A DNA stretch of 31,448 nucleotides from Bdellovibrionales bacterium (GCA_020434375.1 JAGRAY010000002.1:1-31448); one strand, 5' to 3'; positions 1 to 8,443 are shown, counted from the first letter of the stretch. The notes: generated from the sequence alone by a model not told the origin. Numbers and translations are program-made.

Positions 1-50
1 GAGGGGGTGGCTCCATGGGCTTTGCCCATGGAGGGGGCGACGCGAGCCCC
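1..50. repeat. GC-rich palindromic element (REP-like) at window edge
   Basis: Two nested inverted repeats lie in 50 bases. CTCCATGGGC at 11-20 and GCCCATGGAG at 24-33 form a perfect 10-bp stem with a TTT loop. GGGGC at 34-38 pairs with GCCCC at 46-50. The block is far more GC-rich than the flanking genes and ends just before the stop codon of the minus-strand protease gene. It has no T-tract, so it is not a typical intrinsic terminator, although it could stop transcription or protect a 3' end. The composition and layout resemble dispersed REP-like intergenic palindromes. Only one copy is visible here, so repetition is inferred. Confidence 0.55.
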
Positions 51-61
51 TATACTAGATA

Positions 62-1198
62 CTAAATAGTCATTTCATGTTCTTGTCGCACAAGGTCCCA
101 AAGATATCTTTGGCCATCGCGACCCACGTACCACAAAATTGATGGGCTATACGTTTTAGAATATATAAAAATTAACGTTGCTAAATCATATGGATAAAGA
201 ATCGTTTCTAAAGAACGTTCATCACTTTCGGGGTAAATATTCATGATCGATTCAGTAATTTTAGACTTATTATCTGCCATTCCTAAGGCGTGACCTAATT
301 CATGGGCAAAAACACGTTGAAGCGCACTAAAAAATACATCTGGCTGACTCTGAGACTCTAGCAGTCGACTCAAATCAATAAATATATTGCTGTGATACAC
401 CATGCCACGCTTTGGTTCATTGACCGAAATGGTATAACCGTCGAAAGTTTCATCAGCTCCAGAAATTTGACTTGCAAAGTCGATCATTTGCAAATCGCAG
501 TCTATCTTAAAATTGACTACTTCAGGTTCAATTCTGACAATGTCTTGGTCTTTTCCTACAATACGATACGTTCTAGCTAGATGAGAGAAATATTTTGCAA
601 CATTTTCAAAAATAATGCGAAATGGCGCCGTTCGGGAGGTTAAGTAAAATCTGATGGCTGGCTCTCGGCCTGTTTCGTCGATATTTCGCTTCAAAAACAT
701 ACAACGCTCTGTTCCTGGTTCTTGAGGATCTTCTACACAACGTTCATCATCGAACAAAAAACCTAAGACTAAAGAAGGATCATACAGCTCTGAACTATGA
801 TTTCCGTCTCGAGGTCTTCTGAAGTATTTTTGATTCATCCCATCAAACTTACACTTCTCACTCATTTGTTTGGTTTCTGTATAAACGATGGCCAAATCCA
901 ACGGTTTGAGTGCCTGGATGTTTTGTATGGCTTCACTTAAAGTATTTTTTTCTCTGTCAGACAGTTCCAGTGTGAGAGCTTTGGTCAAACGATTACTGGG
1001 ATAAGACCCAACTGTTGGATGACTAACGTCTTGCTGAACTTTAAATGTTGATGCCTGAGAGAAAGGCTTGTCATCGCTAGGCAAAAGGGACCCTGTTGAC
1101 TCATAGACATGAGTCGAATAAGAACATGAAATTGACAACAACACGACAATCATGATCCGAGCGCCAAGACTTGCCAAAATTGTTGTAGGACCTTTCAT
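62..1198 (-). CDS. Putative secreted metzincin-type zinc metalloprotease (lipoprotein-like signal)
   Basis: Predicted zinc protease of about 378 residues, probably exported. From the ATG at 1198 the protein has a short basic N-terminus, a hydrophobic stretch (IMIVVLLSIS) and a Cys at about residue 25, which looks like a lipoprotein signal with an imperfect lipobox. The C-terminal third carries HELGHALGMAD (H299, E300, H303, D309). This is the HExxHxxGxxH/D zinc site of metzincins with Asp as third ligand, as in snapalysin-type enzymes. A Met-turn candidate, SIMN at about 317-320, follows. The middle part is not recognisable. It is last in a minus-strand run after the TldD-like gene. Alternative starts are ATG 1216 (preceded by a GGAT) and ATG 1237 (7 nt after the tldD stop); no start has a strong Shine-Dalgarno. 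Protease family confident, substrate unknown. Confidence 0.75.
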   Translation of the reverse strand: MKGPTTILASLGARIMIVVLLSISCSYSTHVYESTGSLLPSDDKPFSQASTFKVQQDVSHPTVGSYPSNRLTKALTLELSDREKNTLSEAIQNIQALKPLDLAIVYTETKQMSEKCKFDGMNQKYFRRPRDGNHSSELYDPSLVLGFLFDDERCVEDPQEPGTERCMFLKRNIDETGREPAIRFYLTSRTAPFRIIFENVAKYFSHLARTYRIVGKDQDIVRIEPEVVNFKIDCDLQMIDFASQISGADETFDGYTISVNEPKRGMVYHSNIFIDLSRLLESQSQPDVFFSALQRVFAHELGHALGMADNKSKITESIMNIYPESDERSLETILYPYDLATLIFIYSKTYSPSILWYVGRDGQRYLWDLVRQEHEMTI

Positions 1199-1244
1199 TG
1201 AATAAAGATTTATCATAAAAATGATCCAATATTCCATCTCTAAC

Positions 1245-2513
1245 TTAGAGAAGATCAATGTCTTCGAGCAAAATATAAGGCGCCCCTCGACCAGAGCGCT
1301 CCAAAAACTGGCCACCGGAAAGGCATCCCCCATCAAAAACAAATTGGTAATCTTGGCCAATACACCGTAAAGACCGAAGTGCCGTTCCATTATTGCCAAG
1401 AATCAATGGCCCAAAAATAGGATAACTTAATTTACCTTTCTCTATCTTGTAGCCATATTGGGATTGTACTTGGTAATGATTCGGTTCACGGATTCCACCC
1501 AAACTACCATAAAGTATGTAGCCATCATTGACTTCATGAAGCATGTCCTCGATAGAGACACTGCCAGGATTCATCACGATATTCATCATTCTAGCCGTCG
1601 GCTGAAACTTGAAATCTTGGGCGCGTGCGTGTCCGTTAACCTTTGAGAATTGACTTTGGTAAGCTGACCAAAGCGTAAGATAAGGCTCATGAAATATTCC
1701 TTTATCGATCAATACGATTTCCCGTGAATTAATACCCTCTTCATCAAATAAAAATTGAAATTGTTCGTTTGCAACAGGTGTATCTCTGACCGTAAGATCT
1801 TGCTCACATATCCTTTGACCTATCCATGACTTGACCATGAGTTTTCCTGATAAGATCTCTATCCAGTGCCCTACAACCTCATGAAGCCATACCGAAGCGA
1901 GAGAAGGATGTAAAATGACTTTAGCATTACGTAATGGTTTGATAGCACGAGCGCCTTTCAAATCCTTAGATAGGCTTGTGAGCTTCGTTAAAGCATTTTT
2001 CAAACCTTCAACAGATGGATCATAAATAAATTTTCTAACGTGCAAAGAATGATTTTTTATTTTGAATTTGGCATCAGCACGAACCAATTTCATTTTTTCG
2101 ATCTTATGCTTTTCGCCTGCAAAGTTACTCAAAAATCGAATGGCCTTTTTTTCCCATGTATACCGAAGACCTACTTTTTCTGAAAACTCTTGACCCATTT
2201 CAATAAGATTTCTTGGAACTGAAAACTCCTCATCCCCATTAACAATATTTGATGAATCAAGCGTACTCGATTCCTTTTCTAGGATCGATTGTATAAACTT
2301 GGAAAACTTGTTCTGACGGGCTGACAATCCCGACCAGTCGTTATTTGACAAAAAACCATCTTTCGTAGCAACTCTGCATAAGCTGCCACTACGAAAAATT
2401 CTAAGATGCCTTGAGAGTGATCCGTCGTCGATATAAAAACGTTCTCCTTGGCTCTTCTCGGTCCGAATATCTGCATACGCTCGAATAGATTTTGGAATTT
2501 TAAACTCTGTCAT
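1245..2513 (-). CDS. tldD: TldD-like metalloprotease subunit (PmbA/TldD family)
   Basis: TldD-type catalytic subunit of a heteromeric TldD/TldE peptidase, 422 residues against about 480 in E. coli TldD. The zinc motif is HEVVGH (H211, E212, H216), matching the family HExxxH. C397 in the C-terminal GGCLSGGQ segment fits the third (Cys) zinc ligand, and a Gly-His-Ala-Arg segment followed by PTARMMN matches the substrate-channel region. Its ATG overlaps the stop of the upstream TldE-like gene as ATGA, so the two are probably translationally coupled and made in equal amounts. Known members process or degrade short or unfolded peptides, for example in microcin B17 maturation. The N-terminal third is divergent. 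The short length and unusual neighbours suggest a specialised paralogue; no precursor peptide gene is seen nearby. Confidence 0.8.
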   Translation of the reverse strand: MTEFKIPKSIRAYADIRTEKSQGERFYIDDGSLSRHLRIFRSGSLCRVATKDGFLSNNDWSGLSARQNKFSKFIQSILEKESSTLDSSNIVNGDEEFSVPRNLIEMGQEFSEKVGLRYTWEKKAIRFLSNFAGEKHKIEKMKLVRADAKFKIKNHSLHVRKFIYDPSVEGLKNALTKLTSLSKDLKGARAIKPLRNAKVILHPSLASVWLHEVVGHWIEILSGKLMVKSWIGQRICEQDLTVRDTPVANEQFQFLFDEEGINSREIVLIDKGIFHEPYLTLWSAYQSQFSKVNGHARAQDFKFQPTARMMNIVMNPGSVSIEDMLHEVNDGYILYGSLGGIREPNHYQVQSQYGYKIEKGKLSYPIFGPLILGNNGTALRSLRCIGQDYQFVFDGGCLSGGQFLERSGRGAPYILLEDIDLL

Positions 2514-3886
2514 ATTTCACCGAAGGTTAGTCTAGGCAAATAGATATATGGAAACCACCCAGTGTAAGTAAACTCACCTTCATTGAGTATTTCGGACTTA
2601 GGGTCTATTAAACTTCCATGGGTTTTAGGAAAAGCAGACAACAACGGCCTATCATTATAGGCCTTCACAACAACTCTACTTACAACTTGTTTGTTCTTAA
2701 TGTATGTACCGCTCAGTGACGCAAGCGCACGCCCTGTTAAAACGTCTTGAAAACGGTCATATGGAAAAGTCACCTGATCAAGCAAGAGATATTCATCGCA
2801 CTCATTAACAACCTTACTAATTGATCGTTTCCCGGGATCAATTCTTAAATAATTGTATTGCATGACAGGTGTCAAATCTGCCATATGAGAAACGAACATT
2901 CCTCTTCTAAACCCATTGCCGGTCGACTTTTTGCCGGACAAAAATGCCGTCTGCAAATCGAAAATCGATGAAACTCTTTCCCCCCCCTGCACCAATATCT
3001 TGCTCTTGCATGGCGAACCTTCGTGATCAAAAACAACACTGTTTTGTCCATACCCTTGTGTGGGATCATCAAGCAACATCAAATCTTGAGGTAGAATTTT
3101 AGAAAAAGTCGGTGGCCAAATCTTTGTGCCTTTGCAATGCTCTCCAATCATCTGAGCAAGTGTTGCTACTAGAGAAGGCGCTAAAACAGCGGCCATTTGT
3201 CCTTTACGAACAAAACTCAAAGATTTTGCCTGTTGACCATAAGAGTTAGAAATCTTTCGTTCAATTTGCTCCGCACTTGAGTCATCTTCGTGAAAATTCA
3301 TGACAAGACCTTTATGTTCCAAAGATTTATGCGAGTCTTGAAGATGATACTCCAGTCGGGAATAAAGATGCTCGTAAGATCCACCGTATTGATATGAATT
3401 TTCAAGAACACATCTATCTAAATGGAACGTAAAATCTAGGCGGATTTTGTACGTATCAAAGCGTTTCTTCAAAAGAACATAAAGCTTGTCTGCGGAATTT
3501 TTAATCTCATCGTATCGTTCACCAAAATCATTGAGGGGTACAAATTTTGGCAAATCACCTTTCCGATGAAATTTTATTTTTTTAGGCTCCCAGAGAGCAC
3601 GGTCCACCTGTTTCAAAGCGTTTTGCAAGTGTCTGTCCATATGACCCCAGCCAGAAGAAACCCAAGAATATCTCGCTAGGCGATTATTCTTTGACAAAGT
3701 AATCATCGTACTCGAAGTTTTTTGTTCGAATGAAAAAGGTTGGCGAATATTAGGGAAATAGCTTAGTCGATTTCGAAAATCGTTGAATGCCAAAACCTCG
3801 ATTTCGTCGACTTGATCACCAATGCTCTTGATTGCTCGCTTTGCATCGATAGCATCCCATATTTCATCGGTGCTTTTTTTAAACAT
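2510..3886 (-). CDS. TldE/PmbA-like non-catalytic partner subunit
   Basis: Protein of about 458 residues with the C-terminal signature of the TldE/PmbA half of the TldD family: a 'GQMAAVLAPSLVATLAQMIG' region near the middle, then LLDDPTQGYGQNSVVFDHEG and, later, STGNGFRRG. It has no HExxxH motif, as expected for the non-catalytic partner. The N-terminal half is divergent. It overlaps the TldD-like gene by 4 bp (ATGA) and, with the ATG at 3886 chosen here, overlaps the upstream PilZ gene by 8 bp (ATGTTTAA). An upstream in-frame ATG at 3937 would give a 475-residue product overlapping PilZ by 59 bp. Neither start has a well-spaced Shine-Dalgarno, so coupling to PilZ translation is likely. The TldE assignment rests on family motifs plus pairing with TldD. 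Confidence 0.7.
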   Translation of the reverse strand: MFKKSTDEIWDAIDAKRAIKSIGDQVDEIEVLAFNDFRNRLSYFPNIRQPFSFEQKTSSTMITLSKNNRLARYSWVSSGWGHMDRHLQNALKQVDRALWEPKKIKFHRKGDLPKFVPLNDFGERYDEIKNSADKLYVLLKKRFDTYKIRLDFTFHLDRCVLENSYQYGGSYEHLYSRLEYHLQDSHKSLEHKGLVMNFHEDDSSAEQIERKISNSYGQQAKSLSFVRKGQMAAVLAPSLVATLAQMIGEHCKGTKIWPPTFSKILPQDLMLLDDPTQGYGQNSVVFDHEGSPCKSKILVQGGERVSSIFDLQTAFLSGKKSTGNGFRRGMFVSHMADLTPVMQYNYLRIDPGKRSISKVVNECDEYLLLDQVTFPYDRFQDVLTGRALASLSGTYIKNKQVVSRVVVKAYNDRPLLSAFPKTHGSLIDPKSEILNEGEFTYTGWFPYIYLPRLTFGEI

Positions 3887-4409
3887 TCCCCGAATCGAGT
3901 TCTTGATTGAGCTCGTTTGTCGCCAAACCAGATACATACTCTGATATTTCTCTCAACGTGCTCAAGGAAGCATTTTGAAATAAAATGCCAAATTGATGAG
4001 GGTCTTCGGGAGCAACTCGCACAGCCTTAATAATAACCTCGAACTCTCCCTTGCCTTTTAGTTCAAATTTAAACGTATATGGATGACCAAGAACAAGATT
4101 CTTTTGAGCGCATTGAATCAATGCACCTGTTTTACTAATATCTAAAATCTCTACAGCACAACTTTCATCTTGATCGCTAATAATGCCCGTTAAGTTCGAC
4201 TTCGCTCGATACTTGAATCTCTTTTCCTCTTGACTTAGTGTTTGTTTCCGATCGTTATCAGAAACAATACCCCGAAGACTCTCCAAGCTCTTCGCTACTT
4301 CATCCAGTTTTGAATTAAGCAAAATGAGCCTGGAAGATATCCAAAAATTAAGAAGCAATATAAACAATATGGCAACCGAAAAGGCATAAATAATTTCATT
4401 TGTAATCAT
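3879..4409 (-). CDS. Membrane-anchored PilZ-domain protein (putative c-di-GMP receptor)
   Basis: 176-residue protein with an N-terminal transmembrane helix (about residues 5-30), a short helical or coiled-coil linker and a PilZ domain from about residue 62 on. Both PilZ nucleotide-binding elements are present: an RxxxR motif (RFKYR) and a DxSxxG motif (DISKTG). These suggest binding of cyclic di-GMP at the cytoplasmic face of the inner membrane. It is the first gene of the minus-strand run and overlaps the TldE-like gene, linking a c-di-GMP sensor to a TldD/TldE pair and a secreted protease. The next gene is divergent with only 31 bp between start codons, so at least one promoter must overlap coding sequence. 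PilZ family confident, partner unknown. Confidence 0.8.
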   Translation of the reverse strand: MITNEIIYAFSVAILFILLLNFWISSRLILLNSKLDEVAKSLESLRGIVSDNDRKQTLSQEEKRFKYRAKSNLTGIISDQDESCAVEILDISKTGALIQCAQKNLVLGHPYTFKFELKGKGEFEVIIKAVRVAPEDPHQFGILFQNASLSTLREISEYVSGLATNELNQELDSGNV

Positions 4410-4440
4410 TTACATATAAATCTATCTTGAATTACGAAAA

Positions 4441-5130
4441 ATGCCAAAAGAGAATATTCTTATTCATATCATGGCTAAGGCGCCAATTGCCAAATGGTGT
4501 AATACTCGCATCGGTGTAACGCTAGGTCATGAACATTCGGCAACTCTTCAAAAGTGCCTAATTGACGATCTCATCCGCTTTGTTGATAATGCATCTTATC
4601 AATATATACTTCATATAGGCCTACCTAGATCACAAGACGCCAAAACATTTAGCACTGAAGAAATACCTGACCCCGTTGACTACAATCATATGATCGACCT
4701 TGGACAGGCTATGGCCTCTGCACTATCGACTTCGAGAACAAGCTATCCTTCAACATATCATGTTTTCATTGGTGTCGATTCACCTGTAGGCGTTATGATA
4801 AATCTTGAAAAAGTAGCCATCGACAGAGACCTAGACGAGACGGTCTGGATCGGCCCAACTTACGATGGTGGAATCTATCTACTTGGAGTTCCTCCTTCAT
4901 GGCAAAATCCGTTCGAAGATATTGCATGGGGAACAGCTAACGTTTACGCTCAGCTAACTCACCGAGTCAAACAACTGGGCGTTTACAAGGTAAAAATTCT
5001 CGAGAAACAATCTGATCTTGACGAATCAGAAGATATTCCGGCAACAATAAGGTCCATGAATACTCATAAACTCAATGAACTTAAAAGTTTTTTACTGCTG
5101 TCACAATGGAACACGCTCGGATTAGTATAA
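4441..5130 (+). CDS. DUF2064 / TIGR04282-like GT-A fold protein, divergent
   Basis: 229-residue protein of the DUF2064 (TIGR04282) family, which has a nucleotidyl/glycosyl-transferase GT-A fold. Recognisable blocks are the N-terminal MAKAPIAKWCNTRIG (family: KAPxPGRVKTRL), GVDSP (family GxDxP), GPTYDGGIYLLG (family GPAxDGGYYLLG), IAWGT and a late DLDESEDI. The first loop is altered: the usual Pro-Gly-Arg-Val-Lys is Ala-Lys-Trp-Cys-Asn, so activity may differ or be lost. Relatives are usually next to TIGR04283 glycosyltransferases, as here, where the next gene overlaps by 25 bp. Some relatives are annotated in arsenosugar synthesis, but no arsenic gene is visible here. The start is the first in-frame ATG; no clear Shine-Dalgarno is seen. 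Confidence 0.7.
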   Translation: MPKENILIHIMAKAPIAKWCNTRIGVTLGHEHSATLQKCLIDDLIRFVDNASYQYILHIGLPRSQDAKTFSTEEIPDPVDYNHMIDLGQAMASALSTSRTSYPSTYHVFIGVDSPVGVMINLEKVAIDRDLDETVWIGPTYDGGIYLLGVPPSWQNPFEDIAWGTANVYAQLTHRVKQLGVYKVKILEKQSDLDESEDIPATIRSMNTHKLNELKSFLLLSQWNTLGLV

Positions 5131-5798
5131 TCATACCTGTCAAAAACGAGCGTTTTTTATCGAAAGCATTAAACGATTTGTGCGCTATATTTAAAAATGA
5201 TCCAATAGAAATGATTGTTGTCGACACATCGACCTTAAGTGAACAAACTCTGCCTGCGGATGTTCTATACTACCACCAACCAAAACTTAAGTTTAGAAGT
5301 TCAGCAATGAATTTCGGAGCTCAAAAGGCTCAAACTCCCATCCTGTGGTTTCTACACTTGGATTGTCGCCCCACGAAGCTCGCGTGGAGAACATTTAGCG
5401 CATTATGCTCACAAGGCAATCTAGTTTTTGGCGCCTTTCAAAAAGAATACGAACCGACAAATTATTTTTTAATATTTCAACAAGCCATTCTCAATTTTGT
5501 AGCCTCAAAGTATTCATCTTTGATATTTGGAACCAATGCGATCTTCGTCAACAGAAGCATCTTTTTTGAAATGGGAGGATATTCTGACTGGCCGATTTTC
5601 GAAGACACTGATTTTATCAAAAGGATACGAAAAGTGTACCCTTTACACTTTATTCATAGCAAAATAGTTGTTTCTTCTAGGAAATATCAAAGTTGGTTTG
5701 GCATCAAACAAACGGCTTTGAATCTTGCGCTACTCATACTATATGCTTTTGGATTTCCCTTAAAACGAATGGCAAACTGGTACCAAAAAAGAACATAA
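5106..5798 (+). CDS. Family-2 glycosyltransferase, TIGR04283-like
   Basis: 230-residue GT-A enzyme of the TIGR04283 group. It opens with ISIIIPVKNE, the standard GT2 nucleotide-sugar strand. The donor-binding DGGS region is replaced by VVDTSTL, the usual LHADT metal-binding block reads LHLDC, and an FEDTDF segment supplies the acidic base region (ED). FRSSAMNFGA matches the family RxxQMNxGA. The C-terminus has a hydrophobic helix (about 208-222) that could bind the membrane. It overlaps the DUF2064 gene by 25 bp and lies 3 bp before the next glycosyltransferase, so the three probably form one transcript. Substrate is unknown. The altered metal-binding block is worth noting but does not prove inactivity. 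Confidence 0.75.
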   Translation: MEHARISIIIPVKNERFLSKALNDLCAIFKNDPIEMIVVDTSTLSEQTLPADVLYYHQPKLKFRSSAMNFGAQKAQTPILWFLHLDCRPTKLAWRTFSALCSQGNLVFGAFQKEYEPTNYFLIFQQAILNFVASKYSSLIFGTNAIFVNRSIFFEMGGYSDWPIFEDTDFIKRIRKVYPLHFIHSKIVVSSRKYQSWFGIKQTALNLALLILYAFGFPLKRMANWYQKRT

Positions 5799-5801
5799 AT
5801 A

Positions 5802-7259
5802 GTGAATATCGTTCTAGCTTTCATATATTACGCAGGAATCTTCGGTGTATTCCTAACAGGACTCTACAAACTACGTTTCTTCATTCTTTTTCGAAAACTA
5901 CCTAACCGCATTGGCCCAACAAGAAAATTCGAGAAACTACCAAAAATCACTCTTCAGATACCGGTTTATAACGAAAAATATGTCGTCGTAAAAATTTTAA
6001 ACTCGATTGTTGACATTGAATATCCGAAGTCATTGCTTGAAATTCAAATACTGGATGACTCTACCGACGAAACAAGCAATTTAATTCAAAAAACCATTTC
6101 AACGACCGCTCTACGTCACATGAATATTAATCATGTCAAACGAGTTTCCCGAAAAGGATATAAAGCAGGTGCATTAAAACAAGGCTTGAAATATGCGACT
6201 GGAGAATACATTGCGATTTTCGACGCTGACTTCGTTATTCCACGACGTTTTCTTTTGGACACAATACCCTATTTTTCTGCACCCAGTATCGGGTGCGTAC
6301 AAGCACGTTGGGAATTTTTAAATGCAAACGAGTCAAATTTAACTCGAGTTCAGGCGCTTGCGTTGCGCGCCCATTTTCAAATTGAACAACAAGTCCGCTA
6401 TCACACCAACATGTTCATGACATACAATGGAACGGGTGGTATTTGGAGAAAAGAGGCAATTCTTCAAAGCGGCAACTGGAATGAAAATAACCTTACAGAA
6501 GACTTAGAATTAAGTTTTCGAGCCCAATTAAACTCATGGAAGATAGTCTATGCAAACCATATCGTTGCCTACAGTCTTTTGCCGAATCGTTTTGCAGATT
6601 TCAAGAAGCAACAGGAACGATGGGCTAAAGGTTCTATTCAAAGTCTTAAGCATCTGCTCTTAAGAATTCTACAACATAAAATTGATCTTCGAACAAGAAT
6701 AGAGGCTGCTTTTCAACTAGCAAGACATCTGTCTTTTATGTTTGCCTTTTTCACTTTAATGACAATGCCTTGGGTTCTGTCACAAAGGCCAAAACATGAT
6801 CCACTAAATATATTAGATGCGATTTTCTTTTTGCTGTCGACTTTCCTTTTATTTATTTACTTTTTGCCGGTTGCAGAAAATAGATCTAAAAGCCTATCAA
6901 CGCTTAAGACTTTTTTCATGCTGTGCATATACGGATTGTCTCTCTCACCATCGATCGTATTATCAATAATCGAAGGACTTATTTGTTCTTCTGGAGAATT
7001 CAATCGCACGCCAAAAATAGTTGGAAAGCAAAAAACAGATGTTAATCCGAGCTATATGCCAAAAGTCTCAGGGTTTGACTTGGTAAGTGCATTGGTTTGT
7101 TCTTATTTTTGGGTGTGCATCTATGTGTTTTTTAGCGAAGAGTTTTGGATTTCCAAACCATTAATATTTCTAACTGGATTTTCACTGTCGATACCTATCT
7201 TTGCACACCTAAATATCTTTGTTTTAAACAAATACCACAACATAAAAACAAGAAAATAA
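5802..7259 (+). CDS. Polytopic family-2 glycosyltransferase (cellulose-synthase-like fold)
   Basis: 485-residue membrane glycosyltransferase beginning at a GTG codon 3 bp after the previous stop. It has an N-terminal TM helix (about 3-20) and a cytoplasmic GT2 domain with IPVYNE (53-58), LDDSTDE (D85/D86), DAD (141-143), TED (232-234) and QQERW (270-274). This is the full D, DxD, TED, Q(Q/R)xRW set of processive or membrane GT2 enzymes. About five C-terminal TM helices follow. The set resembles CESA-like, glucomannan or glucosylceramide-synthase-like enzymes. The product is probably a glycolipid or exported glycan. Its last 139 bp are antisense to the end of the GT-C gene on the other strand. 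All catalytic residues are intact. Confidence 0.85.
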   Translation: MNIVLAFIYYAGIFGVFLTGLYKLRFFILFRKLPNRIGPTRKFEKLPKITLQIPVYNEKYVVVKILNSIVDIEYPKSLLEIQILDDSTDETSNLIQKTISTTALRHMNINHVKRVSRKGYKAGALKQGLKYATGEYIAIFDADFVIPRRFLLDTIPYFSAPSIGCVQARWEFLNANESNLTRVQALALRAHFQIEQQVRYHTNMFMTYNGTGGIWRKEAILQSGNWNENNLTEDLELSFRAQLNSWKIVYANHIVAYSLLPNRFADFKKQQERWAKGSIQSLKHLLLRILQHKIDLRTRIEAAFQLARHLSFMFAFFTLMTMPWVLSQRPKHDPLNILDAIFFLLSTFLLFIYFLPVAENRSKSLSTLKTFFMLCIYGLSLSPSIVLSIIEGLICSSGEFNRTPKIVGKQKTDVNPSYMPKVSGFDLVSALVCSYFWVCIYVFFSEEFWISKPLIFLTGFSLSIPIFAHLNIFVLNKYHNIKTRK

Positions 7260-8443
7260 ATACCATAAATCGCCCACGGAGATTCCTGCCATTGGCCAAG
7301 TTCCAAGTAGTTTGGAAGAACATAGTAACTAAAAGGCACACATAGACTCAAAGCCAAAATAAATCTGTGAGAATTAAGCACTAGAAATGGAATGCTCCAG
7401 ATCAGGTACCAAGGATAGAGCACTGGAGAACAAATAAAAAATAGGCCTAAAACCCATGCAGCTTTTTCTAAAGTCATGACATTTTTCTGACGCAAAAGAT
7501 AAATATACCCTATCAAGAAAATGATCAGGCAAGCAAGTCGCGCTGAAATGTTACTTACAAGTTGTTGCATAACGGTATATAAAATGCCGTTAAACTCCCA
7601 TGTTTTTACGTAGACCCATAGCCCCGATGTCTCCGATATAGAATAAAGGGAAATAAAACCCAAGATATACAAAAAGGTAACTATAAATTCTTTCGTTTTC
7701 CAGGACGACCTTGGCACAAACAACGGAAGAAATATAATTGGCCAAATTTTAATGTACGCGGCACTAAGTATAGAAAGCAATACTAAGAAGTATCTTTTCT
7801 CGACATAAGCCCAGATTGCAATCACAAATATAAACGTCCCCACTGCATCAATATGTCCCCCATGCGCACTTTCCAAAAGAAGAAGAGGATGCCAGGCAAA
7901 AAGCGCGAGATAATCTTGTCTGATGCTAAGCTTTCGCACGATGACTCTTAACAAAGCAAGTGAACATAAGTTGAAAAATGTCATCGTTAGCCCGTAAATC
8001 ATGGGCGATGCCCAAATCAGTCGAAGAAATGAAAACAAGGCTAAAGCAAAAGGAGGATATAAAGTTGAGATAAATCGATGATCAGGAGGAAGCCATGGTA
8101 TCCAGTCCGGCCTTTTAGCTACCATCGCATTAGGAGTAACCGCCAAAGGATTAACTCCGTTTAAAAGTAACCACCCATCCCAACCGTATCTATAAACATC
8201 GTTCGAGAGTATCGGCATCGCAAAACAATAGAGAAGATGTAATCCGAGACTCACATATATAATTTCGATAAAACTAAAGCGATACCGATGACATAGAACA
8301 CCTTGAATCAAAATCAAAAACACCAAAGATTGAAAAACGATGCATACAAATAGACTCGCAAAAAACAGGGGTTCATAAAGCACATATCGCGTGCAAGCCA
8401 CTCCCACAGCTAATAAAAAAGGAGTGATCCATTTATTTTTCAT
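7121..8443 (-). CDS. Polytopic GT-C glycosyltransferase (MptB/GT87-like)
   Basis: 440-residue integral membrane protein with about ten to twelve hydrophobic helices. A conserved loop near residues 80-100 reads SNDVYRYGWDG, followed shortly by GVNPLAVTP. An acidic loop of this kind is typical of polyprenyl-phosphate-sugar-dependent GT-C enzymes such as MptB or GT87 mannosyltransferases, in which the Asp is catalytic. It would act on the periplasmic side of the inner membrane. The start chosen is ATG 8443; a TTG at 8452 is also in frame. It converges on the GT2 gene and overlaps it by 139 bp, with the last 40 or so residues being hydrophilic and poorly conserved-looking. With the GT2 genes it could build a glycolipid or lipid-A decoration. 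Sugar specificity is inferred only. Confidence 0.7.
   Translation of the reverse strand: MKNKWITPFLLAVGVACTRYVLYEPLFFASLFVCIVFQSLVFLILIQGVLCHRYRFSFIEIIYVSLGLHLLYCFAMPILSNDVYRYGWDGWLLLNGVNPLAVTPNAMVAKRPDWIPWLPPDHRFISTLYPPFALALFSFLRLIWASPMIYGLTMTFFNLCSLALLRVIVRKLSIRQDYLALFAWHPLLLLESAHGGHIDAVGTFIFVIAIWAYVEKRYFLVLLSILSAAYIKIWPIIFLPLFVPRSSWKTKEFIVTFLYILGFISLYSISETSGLWVYVKTWEFNGILYTVMQQLVSNISARLACLIIFLIGYIYLLRQKNVMTLEKAAWVLGLFFICSPVLYPWYLIWSIPFLVLNSHRFILALSLCVPFSYYVLPNYLELGQWQESPWAIYGIYFLVFMLWYLFKTKIFRCAKIGIDSENPVRNINGLEIQNSSLKNT

Noticed and set aside
62..1399. Longer protease ORF beginning inside the TldD-like gene
   Set aside because: The first 67 residues are antisense-free overlap with the TldD C-terminus and would mask the signal peptide; starts near 1198-1237 fit better.
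4441..5798. Arsenosugar biosynthesis as function for the TIGR04282/TIGR04283-like pair
   Set aside because: No arsM, arsS or other arsenic gene nearby, and both proteins have altered key loops; the family names alone are not evidence.
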